A stretch of DNA of 32,071 bases from an uncultured Oscillospiraceae bacterium (GTDB lineage Bacteria > Bacillota > Clostridia > Oscillospirales > Oscillospiraceae): assembly GCA_947629915.1 (NCBI GenBank), contig CANRFN010000054.1, positions 1 through 32,071 on the forward strand. The letters run 5' to 3'. The position numbers and the translations under genes are program-made. The notes beneath the pieces were generated by a model that saw only the letters and a list, made by a program, of their open reading frames with translations, ran no database searches and was not told the origin of the DNA. Below, one piece after another: positions 1 to 6,836 of the stretch. Each line of letters begins with the position of its first letter. Position 1 is the stretch's first letter.

Positions 1-38
1 CCTTCGTTGGGTATCCCTCCCAGGGGCCCCCCTCCCAG

Positions 39-61
39 GATCTCTGCTTACTACAGAGATC
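39..61. other. Perfect hairpin near the left edge
   Basis: An 8-bp perfect inverted repeat (GATCTCTG / CAGAGATC) with a 7-nt loop. It is not followed by a T run, so terminator function is doubtful. It lies upstream of the open frame that ends at 618. Confidence 0.4.
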
Positions 62-162
62 TTCTGAGAGGGGAAGTGCATCCCCGATAATGCACGAAGC
101 GGCCCAAATTCCGTCCGAACAAATGGAACGAACCCTACTCCCAGAACATTCCTCTGACCGAG

Positions 163-618
163 ATGAGTCTGGGCGTGTATGACTACTATTTTCGGATTGT
201 TACGCCCTTAGGATATCCCGACATGACAGAGACCATCGCCCTCCCCTGCGATGTCCGATACTACGCCAACCCCGGCGATGCAGAACCGGTGCTCACCCTG
301 ACTAAGGGCACGAATGTGCACGTTGGCATCCACGATGCGAATGGTTCCTCCATCTTCTGCTGGCCGGACTACCAGAAGGGCTGGCGGTACGGATCACCGC
401 TGGCGGCAGAGGAAAGCACCGGGGACACGGGCACGGCCATGTACTTTGTCCGCACTGCGGATCTGAAGAAAGTGGCGAAGACATTCGTTGACATGAACTG
501 GGATGTTCTCTCTCGCATCTTCAATTCCTATTCCAAGACCGAGACAACCAATTCCCTCGTTCTCAGAATAGACCGGAGCCTTTATCAGGAAGGCTGCTTC
601 GACTCCCCAGACCTGTAG
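163..618 (+). CDS. Hypothetical protein, probably 5'-truncated
   Basis: I do not recognise this protein (151 residues from the first ATG). The frame stays open upstream to an in-frame TAA at 88-90, and residues encoded there (KRPKFRPNKWNEPYSQN) look like real protein. The ATG at 163 has no ribosome binding site. The true N-terminus is therefore probably lost, shifted into another frame (frame 3 is open from base 1), or cut by the window edge. The product is acidic and aromatic-rich, with a YDYYFRI segment, several Gly/Asp turns and no evident membrane span. It ends just before an intrinsic terminator, consistent with the 3' end of a transcription unit. It may be a gene remnant. Confidence 0.45.
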   Translation: MSLGVYDYYFRIVTPLGYPDMTETIALPCDVRYYANPGDAEPVLTLTKGTNVHVGIHDANGSSIFCWPDYQKGWRYGSPLAAEESTGDTGTAMYFVRTADLKKVAKTFVDMNWDVLSRIFNSYSKTETTNSLVLRIDRSLYQEGCFDSPDL

Positions 619-651
619 AGGAAAGAGGCCAACAGAGTACAGCCAAAATTC

Positions 652-685
652 GGCCCCACACCGGCAGCGCCGGTATGGGGCTTTT
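652..685 (+). terminator. Intrinsic terminator
   Basis: A GC-rich inverted repeat (GCCCCA.ACCGGC / GCCGGT.TGGGGC, 3-nt loop) is followed by TTTT. It closes the transcription unit ending at 618. Confidence 0.8.
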
Positions 686-950
686 CTGTTCTCCCACACC
701 AAACCGCCTCCCGTTCGGAAAATCCATCGGCTTAAGCGGAGGCTGTCCCGGGGGGGAGAACGATTCTGCATCGCCAAACAATATAGCCCATGTGGTGTAC
801 TGTTTCCCGCAAAGTGTCCAGAAACGTGCGGATTTTTAAAAAGTGTACTTGTCCTTCCCGACCGCCAGAGGTATCATTGCATTTCAGACAAACTGTCTAG
901 AAAAGAGTTTTGCTGTCTGGAAAAATACCATCCGAGGAAGGCATCGCACC
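686..950. other. Gene-free leader region upstream of the sirtuin operon
   Basis: No convincing gene. It holds three similar short motifs (GTGTCCAGAAAC, CTGTCTAGAAAA, CTGTCTGGAAAA) at about 826-838, 892-903 and 913-924. One lies inside a 5-3-5 palindrome at 886-898. These could be operator sites for the sirtuin operon; I could not assign a clear -35/-10 pair. Confidence 0.35.
886..898. promoter_or_regulatory. Short palindrome, possible operator
   Basis: AGACA-AAC-TGTCT is a perfect 5-bp inverted repeat with a 3-nt spacer, 53 nt upstream of the first sirtuin start codon. Related half-sites occur on both sides. The binding protein is unknown. Confidence 0.3.
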
Positions 951-1916
951 ATGAGCTACTACGAAGATATCGTCATGCAGACGCAGATGATGTACTCCCG
1001 CTACTACAACCTCTACGCCGCCGGGAAGACCCCGTATCCCCTCTCTGAGCGCCCGCCCCTGCCGTACCAGGAGCAGATCACACGGCTGGTACGGGAGATT
1101 CAAGCGGCAGACTGCGTTGTGGTGGGCGGCGCATCCGGCCTCTCGGCTGCCGGCGGCGGCGACTTCTACTACGAGGACAACGCCTCCTATCGGAAGTACT
1201 TCGGCAAATACGCGGAGAAGTACCACTTCAACGGCGCCTTCGATGGCATGATGCACCGTTGGCCCACCCGGGAGGAGTACTGGGGCTATCTCGCCACCTT
1301 CCTCCACACCACCCAGACGGCGCCGGTCCGCAAGCCGTATCAGGACCTGTACGCCCTGCTCCAGGGCAAGGACTTCTTTGTCCTCACCACCAACCAGGAC
1401 ACCCAGTTTGTGAAGCTGTATCCAGAGGAGAAGGTGGCCGAGATCCAGGGGAATCACCGCTTCTTTCAGTGCGCCAGCTGCTGCACGGACCACACCTGGG
1501 ATGCGGTCCGGCCGGTGCAGGAGATGATCCACGCCATGGGAGAGGACACCGCCATCCCCAGCGGCATGATCCCCCGCTGCCCCCACTGCGGCGGAGAGGC
1601 CTTCCCCTGGGTGCGGGGATATGGGAACTTCCTGCAGGGGAAGAAATACGAGGCGCAGTATGAGAAGATCTCCCGGTATCTGCTGGCACACCAGGACAGG
1701 CGCATCCTGTTTCTGGAGCTGGGCGTGGGCCGCCTCACCCCCATGTTCATCCAGGAGCCTTTCTGGACCCTCACCTATCCGGATGCCCGCTATGTGGCTG
1801 TGAACAACAAGTACAACTTCCTGCCGAAGCAGATCGAGGACAAGGGCATGGTGCTAGTGGCGGACATCGCCCAGGTGCTGGAGGACGCCCGCGCCGCGAT
1901 GGAGCGCCAGGCATGA
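951..1916 (+). CDS. SIR2-family (SirTM-like) protein, first of three
   Basis: Probable NAD-dependent SIR2-fold enzyme of 321 residues. I chose the ATG at 951 because GAGGAAGG sits 9 nt upstream; an ATG at 843 has no such signal. The Rossmann NAD loop is GGASGLSAA (about 59-67). TTNQD (146-150) matches the sirtuin TQNID position. The catalytic histidine (normally in LHG) is replaced by glutamine (EIQG, Q166), as in macrodomain-linked SirTM enzymes, which act as protein ADP-ribosyltransferases. Zinc ligands are likely C174, C178, C210 and C213. Its stop overlaps the next start (ATGA), so translation is coupled. The usual SirTM partners (GcvH-like carrier, lipoate ligase, macrodomain) are not in the window. 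The activity is inferred. Confidence 0.85.
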   Translation: MSYYEDIVMQTQMMYSRYYNLYAAGKTPYPLSERPPLPYQEQITRLVREIQAADCVVVGGASGLSAAGGGDFYYEDNASYRKYFGKYAEKYHFNGAFDGMMHRWPTREEYWGYLATFLHTTQTAPVRKPYQDLYALLQGKDFFVLTTNQDTQFVKLYPEEKVAEIQGNHRFFQCASCCTDHTWDAVRPVQEMIHAMGEDTAIPSGMIPRCPHCGGEAFPWVRGYGNFLQGKKYEAQYEKISRYLLAHQDRRILFLELGVGRLTPMFIQEPFWTLTYPDARYVAVNNKYNFLPKQIEDKGMVLVADIAQVLEDARAAMERQA

Positions 1917-2784
1917 GGGAAGACCGGCAGGCGGTGCTCCTGCAGCTGGCAGAGGAGATCCATCGGGCAGCTGCTATCGTGATCGGCGGCGGCTCCGGCC
2001 TCTCCAGCGCCGCCGGGTACGATCACTACCACTGGTCTCCCGCCTTCGATGACATCCTCGGCCCCTTTCGGGACAACTACGGCTTTCCCTCCCCCATGGC
2101 CGTCTTCTACTACTGCTTCTCCAGCTTTGGCGCCGAGTGGGCGTACTACAGCCGGTACATCCGCGCCATGTGGGATGCGCCCACGGGGCAGCCGTACCTG
2201 GACCTGCGGGCGATGGTCTCCGACAAGCCCGTCCATGTCCTCACCACCAACGTGGACCGGCAGTTCTTCCGGGTGTTTCCGGAGGAGCAGATCTGCGCCT
2301 TTCAGGGGGACTTCGGGTACTGTCAGTGCAGCCAGCCCTGCCGGGACGCCATCTGGGAGAACCGCAGCCTGGTGGAGGCGCTCACCGCCCAACTGGACGG
2401 CGTCTCCCTCCCGGAGGACGCCGTCCCCCGCTGCCCGGACTGTGGCCGGGTGCTGGTGCCCTGGGTCCGGGACGACACCTTCCTGGAGGGGGCGTACTGG
2501 CACCAGGCCTGGACCGCTACCATGATTTTCTCCGGCACTGGCTGATGGATTCTCCCGGCAAGCACGTCCTGCTGCTGGAGCTCGGCGTGGGGGACATGAC
2601 GCCCAGCATCATCAAGCTGCCCTTCTGGGAGCTCACCGCCAAGAACACAAACGTCTTCTACGCCTGTCTCAACCAGGCGGCATCCCACGGCCCGGAGCAC
2701 CTGCAGAACCGCAGTCTCTACCTCCAGGGGGATCTGGCGGAGACGCTTTCGGAGCTGCGGCAGATTCTCACCGCAGCACATTGA
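1913..2784 (+). pseudogene. SIR2-family (SirTM-like) protein, second copy, frameshifted
   Basis: Paralogue of the preceding gene, starting in an ATGA overlap with its stop. The NAD loop is GGGSGLSSAAG, then TTNVD, then FQG in place of the catalytic LHG, then a QCSQPC zinc half-site and a CPDCG half-site. The first frame stops at 2545. The C-terminal third (from about DRYHDFLRHWL through LLLELGVGDMTPS to 2784) continues in another frame. Restoring one G in the TGG at 2510-2512 rejoins the two frames as WDRYHDF. Either one base was lost and the gene is inactive, or this is an assembly error. The C-terminal helix region aligns with the first and third copies, so the gene was full length recently. 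Confidence 0.8.
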
Positions 2785-2811
2785 AACCCACGAGGAAGGA
2801 GCTTATCCAAC

Positions 2812-3651
2812 ATGCAGACAGATTGGAATCAGATCGCCGAGAGGATCCAGAGCGCAGACGCCGTCCTGATCGGGGCCAGCAACGGCCTCTCCATCACGGA
2901 GGGGCTGCACCTCTTTGCAGACAACGCCGCCTTTGAAAACCTGTTCGGGGATTTCAAGCGGAGGTATGGGATCCGCTGCCTCCTCCACGGTATGGGCGCC
3001 CGCTGGCCCTCTGAGGAGGAGAAGTGGGCCTTTTGGAGCCGCGCCATCCAGCACTATTGCCTGGAATATCAGCCCACCCAGGTGATGGAAGACCTGAAGG
3101 CCATTGTGGGGGACAAGGACTACTTCATTGTGACCTCCAACGGGGAGTGCCACTTCGAGGCCTGCGGGTTTGCCCCGGAGAAGATCTACGAGATCGAGGG
3201 CACCTGGCTGAACATGCAGTACGTACGTCCCTGCCACGAGATCCTATACCCCGTCTCCGATGCCGTGAGGAAGATGGCCGCAGCAGAGCAAAACGGCCGC
3301 GTGCCCTCCGAGCTGGTGCCCCGCTGTCCCCGCTGCGGCGGTCCCATGGCGGTGCACATCGCCGCCGGCAACGGTTTTCTCGAGGACACTGCAGCTCAGG
3401 AGCGGTACAGTGCCTTTCTGGAACGCTATCACGGGAAGCACCTGGTAGTGCTGGAGCTGGGCATCGGCTGGCGCAACCAGCTCATCAAGGCGCCCCTCAT
3501 GCGGCTGGTGGCCCGAGAGCCCCATGCGGTGTATGTCACGGTAAACTTAGGGGAGGTCTATATCACAGAGGACATCCAGGACAAGTCCTTCGGTATCGAT
3601 GGGCCCCTCAGCGATGTGCTGGCCAGCCTGCGGAAGGCCTGTGGCAGATAG
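2812..3651 (+). CDS. SIR2-family (SirTM-like) protein, third copy, divergent
   Basis: 279 residues with a good ribosome binding site (AGGAAGGAG). It has the same fold and length as its neighbours, but key positions have drifted. The NAD loop reads IGASNGLS. The TTNxD motif is TSNGEC. The catalytic-His position is glutamate (EIEG, E129). The first zinc cysteine is tyrosine (Y137), while C141 and the CPRC pair remain. It could be a pseudo-enzyme that binds NAD or ADP-ribose or partners the other copies, or an enzyme with altered chemistry. It ends the operon and is followed by a bidirectional terminator. Confidence 0.8.
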   Translation: MQTDWNQIAERIQSADAVLIGASNGLSITEGLHLFADNAAFENLFGDFKRRYGIRCLLHGMGARWPSEEEKWAFWSRAIQHYCLEYQPTQVMEDLKAIVGDKDYFIVTSNGECHFEACGFAPEKIYEIEGTWLNMQYVRPCHEILYPVSDAVRKMAAAEQNGRVPSELVPRCPRCGGPMAVHIAAGNGFLEDTAAQERYSAFLERYHGKHLVVLELGIGWRNQLIKAPLMRLVAREPHAVYVTVNLGEVYITEDIQDKSFGIDGPLSDVLASLRKACGR

Positions 3652-3670
3652 CGCGATACCCTTCCAATAC

Positions 3671-3703
3671 AAAGCCGCCCGGACAGCTCCTCCAGGCGGC
3701 TTT
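3671..3703. terminator. Bidirectional terminator between convergent operons
   Basis: AAAGCCGCC / GGCGGCTTT, a 9-bp stem around a 15-nt loop. It reads as A-stem-T on both strands, so it can stop the sirtuin operon (+) and the gallate operon (-). Confidence 0.75.
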
Positions 3704-3752
3704 CACACTCTCTTCTTCTCTCAGAAGCCAGTCTCTTCTGGCAAACCGTTTT

Positions 3753-4793
3753 TCAGTTGGTGTCTGTTCCGGGCAGGATGTGCAGCAGATCGGAAAAGGC
3801 CGTCAGATCATAGTCCTCCTCGCCGCAGCCCTTGGCGTCTCCGAAGAGGGCGAGGGCTGTCATATGAGCGGCTTTGGCGGCCTGGATGCCGGACTTGGCG
3901 TCCTCCACCACGGCGCAGGCCCGGCAGCCCAGGCCCAGCTTCTCCGCGGCCTTCAGGAACACCTCCGGGTCCGGCTTGGAGTGGGTGATGTCGGTGCCAT
4001 CGGCGATGGCGTCAAAGAAATCCGCCAGGCCAATCTGGCTCAGGATGAACTTGGTGTTCCTGCTGGAGGACCCGATGGCCAGCGCGTATCCCCAGTTCCG
4101 CAGTTCTAGCAGGGTGTCCCGCACCTCATCGGAGAGATCTGCGGGAGACATGTTCTGCAGCAGTTCCCGGTATGTGGTGTTTTTCTCCTCCGTAAAGGCC
4201 ACCTTCTGGGCCTGGGTGTAGGACTCCTTAGCCTGCTCCAGGATGATCTCCAGGCTGGCCATGCGGCTCACGCCCCGCAGCCGGTTATTGATGGTCTCAT
4301 CGAAGGGGATCCCCAGCCGGTCTGCCAGGGCCTTCCAGGCGAGATAGTGGTATTTGTCTGTGCTGCAGATCACCCCGTCCAGGTCGAAGATCACAGCCCT
4401 TTTCTGCAATGTCACGGGAGAGAGTCCCCTTTCATCCATTTTTTTCAATTCCTTCAGCGTCTGCAGCAGCTCGTCCAGCATTTTATCGGTGGCCTTCAGC
4501 ACTTTCTCAATGCCCGCGCCGTCCAGGTTGTCGTAGTGGATGCCCACCTCCAGAACGGCGGGTTTCCACTGCGTCGCCGCCAGGGCTCTGGTCCACCGCT
4601 CACAGATCACGCCCTCCCGGTGGCCGGCAAACTGGGAGACCGTGCAGGTTCCATCCGGGTGGACCACCCCCACTGCGCCGATGTGGGCCTTATCGCCGCC
4701 GTAGAGGGAGATGTTCACGCCCTCGTCCAGCACCAGCACCTGGGCGGTGATGTTCTTGCCGCGGTAGTTTCGGTGCAGCCTGAATTGCCTCAT
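3753..4793 (-). CDS. Fusion of LpdD-like prFMN chaperone domain and beta-phosphoglucomutase-like HAD
   Basis: 346 residues, starting at the ATG that overlaps the ubiX stop (ATGA). Residues 1-115 resemble LpdD, the small third subunit of gallate-type UbiD decarboxylase operons, named a prenylated-flavin chaperone in databases (NISLYGGDKAHIGAV, VGIHYDNL). Residues 132-346 are a HAD phosphatase/mutase: DLDG nucleophile motif (D137, D139), a GVSR cap motif typical of beta-phosphoglucomutase, GSSS, KPDP and VVEDA. There is no stop between the domains. An ATG at residue 119 has only a weak AAGGA upstream and could give a separate HAD product. Roles inferred: helping load prFMN on the decarboxylase, and isomerising beta-glucose-1-phosphate. 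It is the last gene of the operon. Confidence 0.85.
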   Translation of the reverse strand: MRQFRLHRNYRGKNITAQVLVLDEGVNISLYGGDKAHIGAVGVVHPDGTCTVSQFAGHREGVICERWTRALAATQWKPAVLEVGIHYDNLDGAGIEKVLKATDKMLDELLQTLKELKKMDERGLSPVTLQKRAVIFDLDGVICSTDKYHYLAWKALADRLGIPFDETINNRLRGVSRMASLEIILEQAKESYTQAQKVAFTEEKNTTYRELLQNMSPADLSDEVRDTLLELRNWGYALAIGSSSRNTKFILSQIGLADFFDAIADGTDITHSKPDPEVFLKAAEKLGLGCRACAVVEDAKSGIQAAKAAHMTALALFGDAKGCGEEDYDLTAFSDLLHILPGTDTN

Positions 4794-5353
4794 AGCCCTG
4801 TCCACTCCCGCGGTGTCTCCAGATCGAACTGAGACAGGATCCGGCACACCGTCTGCCGGGTGATGTCCTGTGCCGTCTGGGGGTGGTTGTACCAGGCGGG
4901 CACGGGCGGCAGGATCACCGCGCCGAGCTGGCTGGCCTCGTAGAGGTTCCGGAGATGCACCGTAGACAGCGGGGACTCCCGGGCCACCAGCACCAGTTTC
5001 CGCCGCTCTTTCAGGCACACATCGGCGGCCCGGAGCAGCAGGTTTTCAGAGTAGCCGGAGACGATGCCTGCCACGGTCTTCATACTGCAGGGCACCACGA
5101 TCATGCCCATGGTCTTGAAGCTGCCGCTGGCAATGGCGGCGCCAATGCTGTCTATGGGGTAGCAGATTGAGGCCAGCTGCTTCAGGTCCGCCAGGGTCAT
5201 GCCGGTCTCCTGCTGCAGGGTGAGCGCCCCGCCCCGGGAGACCACCAGGTGGGTCTCGATCTCCGGATGGCGCTGCTGCAGTTCCCACAGCAGATCCACC
5301 GCCAGGGGCGCCCCGGAGGCGCCGCTCACGCCGATGATCAGTCGCCTAACCAT
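4790..5353 (-). CDS. ubiX: UbiX-family flavin prenyltransferase
   Basis: 187 residues, the normal length of UbiX/LpdB. It joins a dimethylallyl group to FMN to make prenylated FMN, the cofactor of UbiD decarboxylases. Visible features: N-terminal IIGVSGASGAP (flavin loop), a SGSFKTMGMIVVPCSMKT segment and LVLVARESPLS near the dimethylallyl phosphate site, all classic for the family. Its start overlaps the UbiD-type stop and its stop overlaps the next start. Decarboxylase, cofactor maker and chaperone are therefore translationally coupled. Cytoplasmic, homo-oligomeric by family knowledge. Confidence 0.95.
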   Translation of the reverse strand: MVRRLIIGVSGASGAPLAVDLLWELQQRHPEIETHLVVSRGGALTLQQETGMTLADLKQLASICYPIDSIGAAIASGSFKTMGMIVVPCSMKTVAGIVSGYSENLLLRAADVCLKERRKLVLVARESPLSTVHLRNLYEASQLGAVILPPVPAWYNHPQTAQDITRQTVCRILSQFDLETPREWTGL

Positions 5354-6824
5354 GGAGCCATCTCTCCGGGTCCACCTCCAGGAAGGGCGCCCGGCGGAAG
5401 TGGTCTCTCAGGGGGAAGGGAACGGTGCAGTCGAAGATGGTTTTGCAGGAGATGCCGATATCCAGGATGGAGGGGGAGTATGCCGGGTTGGAACTGGGGT
5501 CCAAGGGATGGCACCGGACGCCGGGGATGGTGATGATGTCCCGGTCCCCTTGGAAGCGGGTGTTCATGGCCCACAGCACATCGTTGGGGTCGAAGATGTC
5601 CACGTCCTCATCCACCAGGATCACATGCTTCAGCTCCGGGAAGGCGGAGAACGCCAGAAGGGCCGCCTGCCGCTGTTTGCCCTCGTCCGTGGGGACGGTC
5701 TTCTTGCACTGCAATACCGCCATGTATTTGCCGCCGCCGGCCCGATGGGCGTAGCAGTTCACCACCTTGCCGGGGAGAGCCTTGTGGATCATGCCCAGGA
5801 TGCTTGCCTCGGTGGGGATGCCGGCCATGTTCACATGCTCCTCGCTGGGGCCAATGCAGGTCTGCATGATGGGATTCTTTCGGTGGGTTACCGCCTTCAC
5901 CTTCAGCAGCCAGCACACATGGGAGGCGGGGCCGTTGTATCCGGGGAACTCCGGCATGGCGTAGCCGGTGTGGGTGTTCTGGTCCTCCACCACATGGTTG
6001 CTGCCGGGGAGGATCTCCCCCTCGATGACGTACTCCGCATTGGCGATGGCGTGCTCCTGGACGGAGACGCAGTGCACCAGCTCCACCGGGCGCTGCCGGA
6101 GGGCGCCGGCAATGGAGAGCTCGTTGAAGCCCAGGGGCGTCGTGGGCGGCTCGAAGCAGGACAGCACCTCGATGGCCGGGTCCACGCCGATGGACACCGA
6201 GATGGGCAGTGGCTGTCCCAGCTCGGTGGCCCGCTCCGCCATGGCGCCGATGTGCCGGGAGCCGGGCTGCAGGAAGATGGAGAGCTCGTCTTTGCCCTGG
6301 ATGCACATCCGGTGGATGGTAACATCGGAGAGACCGGTGTCCGGGTGGGTGGCGTAGCACATGCCCAATGTGATGTACGGGCCCGCGTCCACCGGGGTAT
6401 TGGTGGGGGCTGGAATCAGCTTGTTCAGATCAAAGTCCGGCTCCGTGGCCAGGTGGACCTCCTCCTGGCAGGGGGCGGGTCCCTCCACCACGATAGGCTG
6501 CATGGGATTGGACGCGCAGGACTGCACCAGCCAGCCCAGTTCTTCCTTCTTGCAGCCGAAGAGGTTGGCCACCCGGGCGCGGCTGGCCAGCACCCCGATG
6601 GCCACGCTGGCCTCGGGGTGACTCTTTACGTTGTGGAACAGCATGGCCGGGCCGTCCACGGTGGTGGGCCGCATCACGGTGCCGCCGGCGCCCACATAGC
6701 GGTACACGCCGGAGAGCTCGGCGGCCGGGTCCACCGCCACGTTGGTCTCGATGAGTTGTCCCGGGGTCTCCCGCAGCACCGCAAGGGCGGTGCGCAGGTC
6801 CAATATTTCTGTGCGGTGATCCAT
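5346..6824 (-). CDS. UbiD-family prFMN-dependent (hydroxy)arylic acid decarboxylase, LpdC-like
   Basis: 492 residues, matching the length of gallate/protocatechuate decarboxylases (LpdC, AroY). Ribosome binding site AAGGAGG. Recognisable UbiD features: DVTIHRM with the conserved arginine, AIANAEYVIEGEILPG carrying a conserved Glu of the E-R-E catalytic set, SHVCWLLKV, and LVDEDVDIFDPNDVLWAM near the C-terminus. The ubiX and lpdD-like genes beside it match the B-C-D arrangement of phenolic acid decarboxylases. A tannase lies in the same locus. Gallate to pyrogallol is therefore the most likely reaction, with other hydroxybenzoates possible. The substrate is inferred from context, not from active-site residues. 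Confidence 0.9.
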   Translation of the reverse strand: MDHRTEILDLRTALAVLRETPGQLIETNVAVDPAAELSGVYRYVGAGGTVMRPTTVDGPAMLFHNVKSHPEASVAIGVLASRARVANLFGCKKEELGWLVQSCASNPMQPIVVEGPAPCQEEVHLATEPDFDLNKLIPAPTNTPVDAGPYITLGMCYATHPDTGLSDVTIHRMCIQGKDELSIFLQPGSRHIGAMAERATELGQPLPISVSIGVDPAIEVLSCFEPPTTPLGFNELSIAGALRQRPVELVHCVSVQEHAIANAEYVIEGEILPGSNHVVEDQNTHTGYAMPEFPGYNGPASHVCWLLKVKAVTHRKNPIMQTCIGPSEEHVNMAGIPTEASILGMIHKALPGKVVNCYAHRAGGGKYMAVLQCKKTVPTDEGKQRQAALLAFSAFPELKHVILVDEDVDIFDPNDVLWAMNTRFQGDRDIITIPGVRCHPLDPSSNPAYSPSILDIGISCKTIFDCTVPFPLRDHFRRAPFLEVDPERWLHG

Positions 6825-6836
6825 GAAAGCGCCTCC

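Noticed and set aside
951..3651. Sirtuins as an antiphage module (Thoeris/DSR type)
   Set aside because: The sequences resemble SirTM-type enzymes rather than the defence SIR2 proteins, and no TIR, Argonaute or HerA partner gene is present.
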